Source: Acanthococcus lagerstroemiae (Eukaryota; Arthropoda; Insecta; Hemiptera; Eriococcidae). Taken from it: a stretch of 64,000 nt of DNA. The stretch covers positions 24,771,321-24,835,320 of the forward strand of contig CM063109.1 of NCBI GenBank assembly GCA_031841125.1. Reading direction: 5' to 3'. Numbering within the stretch: the first letter of the stretch is position 1; each line of letters begins with the position of its first letter. The notes below the pieces were generated by a model. It did no database searches. It was not told the origin of the DNA and was given only the letters and a program-made list of their open reading frames with translations. Shown here piece after piece: positions 1 to 11,071 of the stretch. Both the position numbers and the translations under genes were made by a program.

Positions 1-116
1 CAAAAATCTCACAATTACCGAACCTAACTTTTTTTTTCACTCTCCCCACCACCATTTGATTCTATGTGACGTCACCTTACTCGGACAAATATTTTATATC
101 TACTAACCTAAACCTT

Positions 117-1623
117 TTTTTTTTTTTTTTTTTTTTTTTGTCTACCCGGGTTGATCGAAAGACCATACCACGGAGCCTCCCCTTCTCCCCCCACTATTGG
201 AGCGGGGCTCTGATGAGGGGCATGCATTTTAATGATACCTCATGTCACCTTATTAACCACAGAAATCGTTCCTGGGTAATGTGGTGATATGTCTGTATTA
301 CCTCTATCTATCTCTATATAGCCTAGCATATTCTATTTATACGTCTAATCCGGTGTATTCTTTTCAGCAGGAACAGCCGCAGTGCAGACAAAAACTTGTC
401 CACAACAACAGTCCCGCCCAGGCCGGCACCCACTCTTATACTCACTGATAGGGTACATTATTTTGTTGTCCATGGCTGTCATTGGCCCACCCTCAGCTGT
501 TCAACGCAACATTATCAGAGGGGTGGACTCCCCCCAGCTCCACAACACGACATATGTAGACTACTGAGTGCCAGCACCTGTTTCAGCGGCCTCAGCTGCC
601 CACAGCCGCTTCACACAGTCACGGATGTAAACCCTGCAGCTAGGCCTCAAGAGGTCCAGCTGCGCAGGTCGATCATCGGCAAACAGCGGACACTCTATGA
701 GGATATGTTCCGCAGTCTGCAGACCGCCACATCCGCATCTGTCAGACACACATCTCTTCATTCTGAAGAGGTATGCCTTGAAGCAGCCATGACCAGTCAG
801 TCCCTGGGCTAGGTAAAAGTCCACCCCATTGACTCCCTTCGTACTTGGTGTGGTGGGACGTATGGCGATGCACGCATGCCAAAGTGGCCTCTATGACACC
901 GCACCCCCGGCCGCAGGAACTACCCTTTCGAGCATCGCGTCAGTGACCGGAGGGACGCCTTCGGGCCGGGCCCGAGCCCCCATTTCTACGTGCTGGAACG
1001 GTGCGCGCGTCCTACCAGGGCCACCATGGGGTTCCCTACTGACCGAGGTCCGCACTCCCAGAGCGCTCGCCTGGAAATTTCAGGTCCCCCACGGCCGGAC
1101 GCGCTGCCTCTCTTCACTCACCCCTCACCTCTTCGTCTTGGTCCGTGTGTCGACGCAGGCAGGTGGTGACGACGGGTGAGCCCTGCCAGTGGGTCCGCAG
1201 TGCAGCTGCAGCAGCTCTTCTCTAGGATGGTACAGAGTTCTCCTCCTGTTCGATGGTCGTACTTACTGTGGGAAGTAGTTTTTTGGTCCACTGGCCAGTG
1301 GGTGTATTATCATACCATGTTTGCCAGATTTTGATGCGTGACTTTCCCAACCTTCTCCTCATCACAGTAGCTCATGTTTGTTGCAATTTTGTGGAAGGGG
1401 TGTTCTTTTGTGCTACGAATATGTCACAGCCGATTTTTCTATTGCCAAACAGAGGGGGAGGATACCAGAAATATTACAGGCAGTTAGGTATGGCACAGTT
1501 CTTTACAACCGACCGCACGCAATCACCATTTTTCTGTGCATGCTGTCTATTTTGTTGCGATTTGCCTCGATTCGGTGGGCGAATACTGGACTCCCATAGG
1601 ACATAATGGCATTAACAGTGCCC
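117..1623 (-). mobile_element. R1/Jockey-like LINE fragment A, 5'-truncated and interrupted
   Basis: A non-LTR retrotransposon relic on the minus strand. At 561-824 the minus strand encodes the family's C-terminal cysteine/histidine region after the reverse transcriptase, with a GHGCF motif, CGCGG and HILIECP. At 1253-1606 the minus strand matches the post-RT region found again at 30772-31104. A T-run at about 116-139 is the probable poly(A) tail. The same order of blocks recurs at 29.96-31.1 kb, so the two are copies of one family. Frames are broken throughout, and the copy is interrupted at 847-1256 by another LINE fragment. The clade is inferred from general similarity of the motifs. Confidence 0.7.
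847..1256 (-). mobile_element. 3' fragment of a second R1-like LINE inserted into LINE A
   Basis: This 410-bp GC-rich block is absent from the paralogous LINE copy at about 30.73 kb. It is bounded on both sides by TCGTACTT (839-846 and 1257-1264), an 8-bp target-site duplication. Its sequence matches the 3' end of the LINE at 51900-53100 (compare 849-1110 with 51917-52180). It is therefore a 5'-truncated insertion of that family. No coding frame survives in it. Confidence 0.75.
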
Positions 1624-1759
1624 ACCGAACCTAACTTTTTTTTTTTTTTTTCTGACCTAACCCAACCCTTCCGGCACCATTCTTGCTACTGGTACTATTC
1701 GACTGGTTTCAAATATGCACCACAACCTACATTTACGACTTCGGCCGACGTTTAGCCAA

Positions 1760-1904
1760 CTCTCACAAAAAGAATAACGTGAGTGAGGGTTGGCCTAATC
1801 GGTTCAGGGTGGTGATAGGGAAACATTACCCTGATTTGTACTCCACCCTCGCTGAGCTTAAAAAAGAACAGGGCAACACTGAGACCTGTCTCGCCGAATG
1901 AAGT
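1760..1904 (+). pseudogene. C-terminal remnant of a MULE-type transposase
   Basis: The plus strand reads a short stretch with NNVSEGWPNRF, GKHYPDLY and LKKEQ. This resembles the end of the MULE transposases common in arthropod genomes, where an N-E-x-W-H-x-x-F segment precedes an HP-x-(L/I)(W/Y) segment and a L-K-x-E-Q helix. The family histidine is replaced by proline here. Only about 45 residues remain, with no catalytic core, so this is a fragment. The assignment rests on motif recognition alone. Confidence 0.5.
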
Positions 1905-2149
1905 CTTGGGAGGCGGGTTAAGAATTCACCAGGAAAAAGTGGCTTAATCTGCAAGATCGTATTTACACCATAGTGTTGGATTTCGAAGACCATGTCGCCG
2001 AATCTCCGAATTAGACTATATCTACGTTTACTGGCAGACACCATTGTGTTGAGTGTGAGTAAAGAGAGAAAACGATTTCGTTGCATTTTGTAATATTTAG
2101 TTTTACTGTATACTGCATTTCGATGAGTATTTTATGATTTAAAAAAAAA

Positions 2150-2275
2150 GTGTCGGGATTTGAACTATCGGGATTAAAGGTGTCCAGAAAAAGGATTCGG
2201 GGAAATAAATTTGTGGAAAATTTCTTGTCGGGAAAATGTCTGTTGGGAAAACGGATTCGGGAAAATGGGCCTTTA
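2150..2275. repeat. Degenerate short tandem repeat rich in CGGGAAA
   Basis: Imperfect repetition of units such as GTCGGGATT, ATTCGGGGAAA, GTCGGGAAAA and ATTCGGGAAAA, spaced about 12-35 bp apart. It sits directly upstream of the Penelope-like GIY-YIG region and may be unrelated to it. Confidence 0.45.
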
Positions 2276-2940
2276 CCGCAGGGGAGCAATATCATTCCCA
2301 GGGACACACACAAAATACAGAAAATCTTCAACCAATACAACATAAAACTCGGAATTAGAAACAGACCACCCCTGATCAAACAAATAAGCAACGACAAAAC
2401 AGAAATAAAAGACATGCATAACAACAACGGAGTATACAGACTGGACTACGAACAGTGTGACATGACATACATAGGAGAAACAGACAGGAAATTCACAACC
2501 AGAAAAAAAGAGCATGAAAAAGCTAAAGGATGACATTTGGAAAACACTGCAATGACTAGGGCCACAACAACTACAGTTTAAAAGAAAAGTACAAAATCCT
2601 ACACATAGAAAACAGCACAAGGAAAAGAAGATTAAAAGAACAACTAGAAATAATAAAGGTAAAAATAAAACAAAACAACCTACCAAACACAACAATTGAC
2701 TTCCAAAGCGAGAACCTATTCAGATTAATAACATAACACTCCCTGATTGGACAGACTACCCAACCACAGTCAACCAATAGAAACACACACCAGTAGGTTT
2801 TACCATACGGGGTACTACACATTACTATAAATACAGGACCAACAAAAAGAAATGGTGGGAACTCCACTGAAGATGACGGTAACAGCCGAAAGCACTATGG
2901 ACAGTAGAAACAAAAAAGTGAATTGGCGTGCCCTAAAAAC
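2276..2940 (+). mobile_element. Penelope-like element, GIY-YIG endonuclease end and 3' tail
   Basis: The plus-strand frame through 2533 contains NNNGVYRLDYEQCDMTYIGE followed by R-KFTTR-KEHEKA. This is the signature of the GIY-YIG endonuclease that follows the reverse transcriptase in Penelope-like elements: GVY and YIG separated by about ten residues, then a conserved arginine and a histidine/glutamate helix. Upstream residues (PRDTHKIQKIF, NRPPLIKQI) fit the RT-to-endonuclease linker. The frame closes at 2533. The noncoding tail to about 2940 is shared with a second fragment at 49235-49425. The reverse transcriptase is missing here. Confidence 0.75.
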
Positions 2941-5391
2941 AAAATATTACCAAGTTCACTCACATTCCAACATGGACACTACAATCCTTTTTCTGAGCTT
3001 GCGAGTCGTTCATTTTGCTGATTTCTCGTAAATTCTATACTTCATCTGCATACTTATAGATCAGCCTGCTGGTTATTAGAATGAAATATTCAGCACTTAC
3101 TAGCTGTGTCTCGGTGAGCTGTTGTTCGCCAATGTCGATTGTTTCTCTGATTACAACCTGAAACCGAAGTTCGAATTAGTTTCCTTTGTAAAATTTGATC
3201 GTATATCGATTGACGAATAATTAAATAAGCCATTTACCATACTTAGCGTATACTGTCATAATACAGGCAAGAGTATCGAAGGGAATAACTCATAATGGGT
3301 GAAGCTACAGCTCGCGTTTCAGACATTGCGAGAATGTATGCCCATATTTCATGATATTAGAAATGTAAGAAAATTGATGACATAGACTTTTCAGTGTCAG
3401 ATTGCTCTTTTTCAGAAATAGGTTTTTAGCCTATTCTGGTGGAGCTAACGAGGCTCGTTTATTACAATAAATGAATAAACCTAAATTTCACCTACGGCAG
3501 TCTATAAATAGGTCTCATATATTTCACTTCTGCAACTCACTTCGTATTTTTCTGTTCCACGTATGATGGAATAATTTATTGCACGAGAAGCGTTTTCCTT
3601 TCGGAACTGGTATAGAGTCGTTCCTTTCTCGACTGTAAGTCTTCAGTTCTCTCGAATTTTTATGTCGATGTCTGTTACTTTTTCTTTTGCTTTTACCGGG
3701 TATTTCTCCCTTTTTGGGTCGACTTCTTCCTTTATTACCATAAAGTTTCATTTCTCGAACGCCATCAAATTTTTTACTGAATTCCCTGAATTTGTTCAGC
3801 GTAGGTCTTATTTTCAAATGTACAGCGAGAATAATGAGTTTTTGGTCGATGGCTTCAAAGTAGTTTTTCCAGGTGATGACTGCGTTAATACAGCATCTGA
3901 TATAGTCTAGTCAAATTAGCTCAAAATGGCGGCGAATCGTACATTAAATCACGTGTAGGGGCCGACCTCTTGAACGACGCCTAATAATGTCCTCTTGATT
4001 TCAAGTCACAGTTTTCAGTCTTTGGCGATTATCTCAAAAACTGTGTTTCGTACAGATTTTATACTTTTCAAAATTGAAGCTGATAAAATTTCTCACAAAA
4101 AAAGGTATATTCAAGTTAGTACTTCAATGTTACCGTTTCCGCGGTATATGAGCCGTTGGAAATGACAATTTCTAGGAAAAAGTTGTACCGGTTCAGGTCT
4201 GTCGTCAAATTTCCTCTTTTAACTCCTTCCTCTTCCATTTTGCAGAAAACTCATGAGTTTCCCAAACAGTTAGCATTCATATTGTGCCCCTTCGAACAAA
4301 GCATTCATAAATATTACGTCCCTTCGAACAACAAACAGAGCCATTACGGTTAATGTTTTAAAACCTGCCGCAAAGTTGACTGTGCATGGTTACATTATTC
4401 GATTTTCAATCCGATTTGAAAGTGAGACTAATGCTCGCTCGAGTAATAAACCTCAATTAGAGGAAAAGTTGACGGCGAAACGGCGGCTAAATGTGAACGT
4501 GAACCATGGTTTGGGAATACAAAATTGGAAACTGTCGAGGTTTGACGTTAAGGACGCCGAGAGGCAGTCCTTTTTGGTCACTGAAGTACTTTCGCACTTC
4601 TGTGTTCTCTGAATTTAATTGTAACCGTGGATTTGTACGAACAAACCAAGTGACTGAAAAAAGTCGAGAATTGAGCCTTCTGTGCTCCAGTTTACATTAT
4701 AAATTTTCATTCTGTAACATTTTTCTCTTTTTCTCTTTCTCTCTTCCGCATAATGGAACATTTAACGAACAAAAGAAGTCGCTCGTCCCGGCATTCAGTT
4801 GCGGTATACTGTACACTAGAACATTGCAACGAACAAAAAGATGCAAATCAAGTGACGCAGAGATGAGGCGGAAATTCTTTAAATTGATATATGTATACGG
4901 AAAAAAAGAGAGAAAAAATTTACCACGTAAAATACCCAAGAACTAAAACTGTATGCCCGACAAAATGAAAAAAAGAAGAAAGAAAACCGTCGAGGAAATA
5001 TTGTGTTTCCCGAAGATAAACGAAATAAAAAACACAGCGATGATAAATTTTTGATAAACGTTGACATTTATGTATAGCAAATGTCCGTTCACTTCTTTTA
5101 ATTAAAATATGCTCATTTGGTTGTCTTACGTGTAATTCTACTTTTTGAAGCGTGTCGCCTTTCTCTCAAACTCGCAGATAATATCGGACGCAGATGTGAA
5201 TATGTATCGCGTTGACGTTATGTTCGGTTGTCGCAAGGCTACAGAAACGATTGAATATTTGTAACGTTGCCAAACAAACGTTTCAAAAATGTACAACATT
5301 CTGAAATCCTGAAAATACCAGTCGTACCATTATCAGAAACTGATATATAACTGTGGCTGGGAGGCCTTGATGTGAATTGCCCGCTGTTTAA
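2941..5391. other. Noncoding DNA, no gene recognised
   Basis: AT-rich sequence with only short, overlapping frames on both strands. None shows a recognisable motif, and the low-complexity lysine/serine-rich or phenylalanine-rich translations look like chance. No RNA gene or clear transposon end was seen. Confidence 0.5.
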
Positions 5392-5623
5392 CAAAAGGGA
5401 ACTAACCCACATTTGTAAACAAAATGAGTTATTAGTATCGTTGGAAAGAGCGTAAAACGTAGAATTTTTCAAAATTGGGGCCCGATTCAAAAATGAGTAC
5501 TCACGTTGAAAAAAGCTTATCAATAAACGCAATGCCATATGGTTTCTACATGGCTCTTGAACTTCGAATCACGTGATCTTGAAAAGCGGATTTTGTGGGT
5601 TAGTTTCCTTTTGTTAAACAGCG
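5392..5623. mobile_element. MITE-like element with 30-bp inverted ends
   Basis: The left arm (5392-5421, CGCTGTTTAACAAAAGGGAA continuing) is matched by its reverse complement at 5594-5623 with about one base difference. The 232-bp unit has no coding potential. No convincing target duplication was found, so the superfamily is unknown. Confidence 0.6.
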
Positions 5624-7496
5624 TCCAATTATTATTTTCATGAGTCTTTGCAGAAGAGCATTTGTTTTCATAAAAAATTGTAAGTGAATAAATTTGTAAC
5701 CCTTTCAGTCGTCGTTCAGTACAGAGGTTGATAAGCTACAGGGTTGGACGAACTCGCCGGGGAACCGGGGTTTCCCCGGTAGGCCGGGCCGGCCGAAAAA
5801 CCGTGCAAAAATTGAATGCTTAGTACGTGAGAATTATTGTTTATGGGTCCGTTATAAAGATGAAGAACAGTAAATTAATAAATAATTTAAAATATGAAAC
5901 AAGCTGTTCGATGTGCACAGCGCAGTGTGCCTGTGTACCAGACATAAATTTAACAGACAAACGCACGAATCAATCTGTGACTGCTACCTAAAAATGATAG
6001 TCTGGCCACATTTTCTAAATTTGTCATCGAATTTTTGTAAACACCGATTGACGTCATCTGGTCAAAAGCTGGAAGTATTTGTAAAGCGCGACATAATCGT
6101 AAGATCGCCCGGCGTTCATCAATAACACAAACTGGAAACTTTCAACGCGGCATTAATAATTTGAAAATATTTTACCGGGGATGCTAATAAGCTGCGCTGT
6201 ACCCTCTCGGTTGAATTCGAACTAATGCAACAGTTCATTTTCGACCTTTCATCCGGATTTCAAACTTTGAAGTCTACCCTTCCGTAACAGTTAGTACGGA
6301 GCGGCGTGAATCATAATTTATTTTCTTTCGCCTCCCAAATGTAAATAAGAGCCCTTGCGCAGACCAAATAAAAGTATTCTTTTGGCGAACTACGAGCCGG
6401 CGGGGAAACGGAACGAGTCCGCTGTCACCAAAAATCCAAATTTATGGATGAGAAAATCTGTAAATGAGATTTTTCAGTTAACTGCAATATGGTATTTTTA
6501 TTTATTCTTATTTGTGACAAAATCGATGGGGAGGATTCTCTGCAGATTGGAACGAGCTTGTCGTAGACTGGAAATGCGACACAGAACCTTCATCATGATG
6601 TACTCAGTCCAGTATGTTTTGGTGGAATTATAGTAGCCTCAAAACTTAGTTCATTGGGTTATTTTATCTCATCTGTATTTCTGTATCAATCAGTAATAAA
6701 TGTTATGCAAAAAGTTATAATTGATCATTGTGTATGAATGGTCCTCAAATACGGTGGATGAAAATTTCTTAGAATAAACCCGTATGAATCGGTGGTATGG
6801 CTTATAGCATGAAACGCCTCATCAAATCTAAGCATAGTCGGAGTGCTGACTGATATTTTCTAAGTTGCTAGTAATGTCTGAAGCTACAGAGCAAAAGATC
6901 AGTTTTATGAGTCAACAGAAGTTGGAATTTTGGTCTCCATCCACGTACCTATAATTCCCTTTCGGTGCCTCTGGGATTGCATGTTCATTTTCACATTCAT
7001 TTAATGTGGTGAGCCGTTCCGTTGAATCTAGTTACGTTATCAAATAGGTATTGTAACGTGAAAAGGGCCTTAAATGCATTACAGTTGGTTAAATGAAGTG
7101 TGTTTTCACTTTTATTTACTTTTGTGAATAGAAAGTCACTTTAGAAATTATCTTCTGACTTGAATGTTCGAGTTGTCACACAGTAGAATCTTTTAACCTC
7201 TCAGTTTTCAGTTTCTACGTTTATTGGTCGACTGCCTTGCGGAGCACAGGTTGCTTGTCACTAGGATCGCTTTTCTAGTTAGATGGTCCCAACTCCACCT
7301 TAGAAAAAACGAACGACAACAACTGGGAAAGATTCACGCATCCACGTCGTGTGGGGTAGAAATTCTTTCGTAAATCTTATTCAATTTAAACGCTTAAAAA
7401 TCAATATAAATTTAAAATTAAAAATAATAAATAAAATATTTAATAAAATAAAAATAAATACATAAAAAATATAACTAACAAAAATTATTTACAAAA
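5624..7496. other. Noncoding DNA
   Basis: No supportable gene. It contains a GC-rich palindromic patch at about 5755-5800 in otherwise AT-rich sequence. Short frames at 5913-6125 and 6355-6633 have no recognisable features. An A/T-only low-complexity tract lies at about 7378-7490. Confidence 0.45.
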
Positions 7497-7567
7497 CCGG
7501 CATTGAGAGTCGAACCCGGTGCCTTCAGGTTCACTGCTACACCACAGAGCCACTGACCCGCTGAACG
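7497..7567 (-). repeat. tRNA-derived SINE head (A-box/B-box-like)
   Basis: The minus strand reads an A-box-like TGGCTCTGTGG followed 36 nt later by GGTTCGACTC, a near-consensus RNA polymerase III B box. The spacing is about 8 nt shorter than in a tRNA and no clean cloverleaf forms, so a tRNA-derived repeat is likelier than a functional tRNA. An A/T-only tract lies on its downstream (left) side. Confidence 0.4.
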
Positions 7568-7789
7568 GTAACAGACTAATTGATAATAATGGTACCCATT
7601 TGTAGACAAATAAAAGTTAATTTTTGATTTTCTTTTTTTTTTTTAGTATTTCGACAGAAGTAATTGAAATTTGATTAATATTATTTGAATATTTCTTAAA
7701 TTCCTTAAAAAATCCTTAACAAAATTCTTCAAATTTTTTTACAAACCTTAAAATTCCTTGAATGGTATTCTCCTTAAAGTTGGCAGCTC

Positions 7790-8113
7790 TGGTTGCGGTT
7801 ATAGGACGCTTTATCTTTCCACCTAGATTGATACTGCAACGTAATTTGTACCGAAAAACGCACGAAAACTTGTACTAAGAATTTTTAATGTCACACTAAT
7901 ACAAACGCACAAAACACAGTAGCTAGATCGTTTTGAGAACGCACAGTTTATCGCATATGAAACTGGACTATACGGCAACGGCCAGCGGCCTTTATATATC
8001 CCGGCGTTATCGGCGAAACTTCTTATCGCTTTTGTTATCGAACTTCTATTCTGCTGCTTGAAACGTGTTGATCTTTCTTTGCTTGTCTCGAATGTTCGGG
8101 ATTATTCGCCACA
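7790..8113 (-). repeat. 3' LTR of gypsy element 1
   Basis: On the minus strand a polypurine tract (complement of 8114-8127) is followed at once by TGTGGCGAATAATCC, a normal LTR start. Within it lies TATATAAAGG (complement of 7989-7998), a good LTR promoter TATA box. The distal end is not certain: it lies somewhere near 7780-7830, and no second LTR is available for comparison because the 5' part falls in the assembly gap. Confidence 0.6.
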
Positions 8114-9676
8114 CTGCCCCCTCCTTCAGCCTGGACGTCCCGGCCAGTCTCTAGATCTTCTTCATGGTCACGATGCCAGACTGTCAAACAACTGAAGTGT
8201 ACAACTTTGGTCAGATATTCTTTGAGCGTCCAGTTGAATCACTCAACTATGCCGTCGGATTGCGGATGCAGCGGAGTAGTTTTCGTCTTTCAAATTCCCA
8301 GAAGCTGACATACTTCTTTGAATAACTTGGATTCGAAGTTTCTCCCCTCTGGTCTGTATGTAGCTGTAGTGGGACACCATAATGTGTGATCCAATTCTCC
8401 GTCAGCATCCTGGCCACTACCTCAGCGTCCTGTGTTGGCATTGGTTATACTTCTGGCCATTTACTGAAGTAATTGCCAACACACAACACATACTGGTTTC
8501 CAGCATTCAAGAGTCCAAGAGCGGGAATGGTCCTGCAATACCCATTGCGACCTGTTCAAATGGGTATCCAATGTTGTACTTCTGCATCCGCCTGCAAGAC
8601 CGAATTTGTGGCCCTTTTACTGCCGCACAAGTGGTGCAGCGGCGGCACCACTCTTCCACATCTTCCTTATATGTTGGCCAGTAGAAGCGCTCTCGAATCT
8701 TTATTGAGGTTTTTATGGTGCTCAGATGCCCTCCAGAAACTTGGACATGTACAACACGTAGGATTTCTGGAACCTTCTTCCATGGAATGATTGTCTGCAT
8801 TCGCACTGTTGTGCCATCTTCCAACTCCCAAGCGCGCACCAGAAGGCCGTCACTAATGTGCAGAGATTCCCACTGAGCCCTCAGAGTGGTCTTTTGTCTG
8901 CTTGCTTGGCCCATAGAATCCGACCAACGACTTCATACTCCAGCTGATCTTTCTTCAGCGCATTACTAGACTGCAGCAATATCCGCTTAACAAGTACAAG
9001 TTCCTTCTTCAGTTGCTGACAAAACTGACAGTTGATGGGTACGGTCGCCTCGACAGCCCGTCTGCATTTCAATAGCTTTTGCCTTTCCGGAACTGTATTT
9101 TGCAGGAATACTTCTCTAGCTGCTGAAGCCACCTTGCGATCTGTCCCTCGGGATATTCGAAGGACAGGAGCCATTGTAATGCCGAATGGTCAGTCCAGAG
9201 AATAAATTTCTGGCCCTGCAGATACTTGTGGAATTGGCGCAAAGTTTTGACCACAGCAAGGAGCTCTCTCCTAGTGACACAGTAGTTCCACTCAGGCTAT
9301 GAAAGAGACTTGCTTTAGTAAGCAATGACGCGCTCATTCTCATCTTCCAGCTGGGCAAGTACACCTCCAATTGCTATGTCGCTGGCATCTGTATCCACAA
9401 TGAACGGCTTCTCCGGCTTTGGGAAAGCCAAGACTGGAGCTGTACACAACAGCTCCTTTAATTTCTCAAAGGCTTCTGTGCATTTGTGACTCCAGAAAAT
9501 TCCCGACAATCTTCCGTTAGCTGGTACAGTGGTCGAGCAATGCCAGCAAAGTCTCGAATGTACCTTCAGTAATAGGAACAGAATCCGAATCATTATTTTA
9601 TGAGTTGCCATCATAATTGTAGTGGTGAAAAAACACATCTCCAGAGAAGAATACTGATGTAGTTTCTCTTTGCTTT
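8114..9676 (-). mobile_element. Ty3/gypsy element 1, decayed pol region
   Basis: Reading the minus strand from the gap leftwards: the end of the reverse transcriptase/RNase H connection (EAFEKLKELLCTAPVLAFP, then VDTDASDIAIGGVLAQ) at about 9315-9500; an RNase H segment (LWTDHSALQWL) at about 9069-9254; an integrase zinc-binding domain (GGHLS followed by CRRC-TTC) and the start of the catalytic core at 8507-8914; and a core fragment with HTDQRGE at 8247-8441. The frames are offset from one another, so pol is broken by several indels. The order RT, RNase H, integrase, polypurine tract, LTR is canonical for Ty3/gypsy. The 5' half lies in or beyond the gap. Confidence 0.85.
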
Positions 9677-10176
9677 NNNNNNNNNNNNNNNNNNNNNNNN
9701 NNNNNNNNNNNNNNNNNNNNNNNNNNNNNNNNNNNNNNNNNNNNNNNNNNNNNNNNNNNNNNNNNNNNNNNNNNNNNNNNNNNNNNNNNNNNNNNNNNNN
9801 NNNNNNNNNNNNNNNNNNNNNNNNNNNNNNNNNNNNNNNNNNNNNNNNNNNNNNNNNNNNNNNNNNNNNNNNNNNNNNNNNNNNNNNNNNNNNNNNNNNN
9901 NNNNNNNNNNNNNNNNNNNNNNNNNNNNNNNNNNNNNNNNNNNNNNNNNNNNNNNNNNNNNNNNNNNNNNNNNNNNNNNNNNNNNNNNNNNNNNNNNNNN
10001 NNNNNNNNNNNNNNNNNNNNNNNNNNNNNNNNNNNNNNNNNNNNNNNNNNNNNNNNNNNNNNNNNNNNNNNNNNNNNNNNNNNNNNNNNNNNNNNNNNNN
10101 NNNNNNNNNNNNNNNNNNNNNNNNNNNNNNNNNNNNNNNNNNNNNNNNNNNNNNNNNNNNNNNNNNNNNNNNNNNN
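9677..10176. other. Assembly gap (500 N)
   Basis: Exactly 500 undetermined bases, the usual placeholder for a gap of unknown length. Frames spanning it carry no information. It ends 104 bp before the left end of the Polinton. Confidence 0.99.
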
Positions 10177-10274
10177 ATTGTGGCGTGATCAACATACGCA
10201 GAGAACAACCCCCACACGTTCGTATGCTAATCGCTTTCGCCTTTGTGAATGGTGTCACTCACTCCAATGTATGG

Positions 10275-10280
10275 CATACT
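10275..10280. repeat. Polinton target-site duplication, left copy (CATACT)
   Basis: CATACT directly abuts the element's first bases, AGTAGAAAGGG. The same hexamer follows the right end at 27768-27773. Six-bp duplications are the known hallmark of Polinton/Maverick integration. Confidence 0.9.
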
Positions 10281-10715
10281 AGTAGAAAGGGCTACACTTG
10301 AGGACAAACCGCTTCCCCCGTGGTTATAGCTCCCCCATGTATGATGTGTGTGTATCTATAGTACGTACCGATCCTCCATTAAATGTCCGCCATGGTTCCA
10401 GCCCCCTCGCCACGAAAATACGCCCCCTACGACCCATAATATGGCCGAGAGAACGCAGTTCGTCGGGCCGTCTTGGTATGCGGGCGAATTTGGTGTTTAA
10501 AAAAAAACAGTTGTATCGGAATATACACAAAGCAGTGTGATGTTTTCGCCGGGCTGGCATGCGAATTAGGGGCTGTATTGGAATGTTGTCTATAATATAC
10601 CTACACAAAGCAGTGTGATGTTTTCGCCGGGCTGGTTTGCAAAATGAGTCGCATTTGTTTTACAAAACAGTTTTGTATTCGTAGGTATGTGACTGCCCCG
10701 TCAGGTAGGCGCCTC
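10281..10715 (+). repeat. Polinton left terminal inverted repeat
   Basis: Matches the reverse complement of about 27333-27767, nearly identical for the outer 400 bp and then fading around 10690-10715. It contains an internal 34-bp direct repeat with a 78-bp period (10524-10557 and 10602-10635, beginning TACACAAAGCAGTGTGATG), present in both inverted repeats. Open frames in the two repeats mirror each other and are not taken as genes. Confidence 0.93.
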
Positions 10716-10932
10716 GCCCAAATTCGAATGCAGTCGGCTGGTCGACAGCGTGGCACCGGTTTCGAAAGAGAACACACTTCCAAATAATCTAGAGGATGTA
10801 GTTTTGCATATGCCTTGACCGGACAGCATGACGCCACCTAAAAAATAGGTAGCCCTTAGAACGTGTGCAGGTGAAATATGCGAATCGCATTTTCTGTGTA
10901 GGGCGAATGCTGCCGGCTACCGTCAGGATGTC

Positions 10933-10967
10933 TATAAATACGAGCCACGCGCCCGGCCTTCTCATTG
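10933..10967 (+). promoter_or_regulatory. TATA box plus initiator for the first SAP-like gene
   Basis: TATAAATA at 10933-10940 is followed by TCATTG at 10962, 29 bp from the start of the TATA box. That is the spacing and initiator form expected of an arthropod RNA polymerase II core promoter. The gene's ATG lies about 110 bp downstream. The same arrangement recurs at 13179. Confidence 0.7.
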
Positions 10968-11071
10968 CTTCAAGCGCCTTCGCTACCGATAAGACGTGTC
11001 TCTCTTGATACAGCTCTGATCGATTTACGAAAGCATTTCAAGCTATTTCTCGTGTATTTCTCTTCTGAAAT

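Noticed and set aside
2011..2867. Long minus-strand hydrophobic frames
   Set aside because: Antisense of the A-rich Penelope-like region; cysteine/phenylalanine-rich composition follows from base bias.
4506..4946. 146-codon plus-strand frame
   Set aside because: No motif, low-complexity composition, and overlapping frames on both strands of similar length.
9611..10258. Long frames spanning the first N gap
   Set aside because: They exist only because undetermined bases contain no stops. The same applies to 29150-29760.
10298..10540. Open frame of 80 codons in the left inverted repeat and its mirror at 27484-27750
   Set aside because: Both are the same terminal-repeat sequence read in mirror orientation, with no core promoter or motif. 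Treated as chance frames in the repeat.
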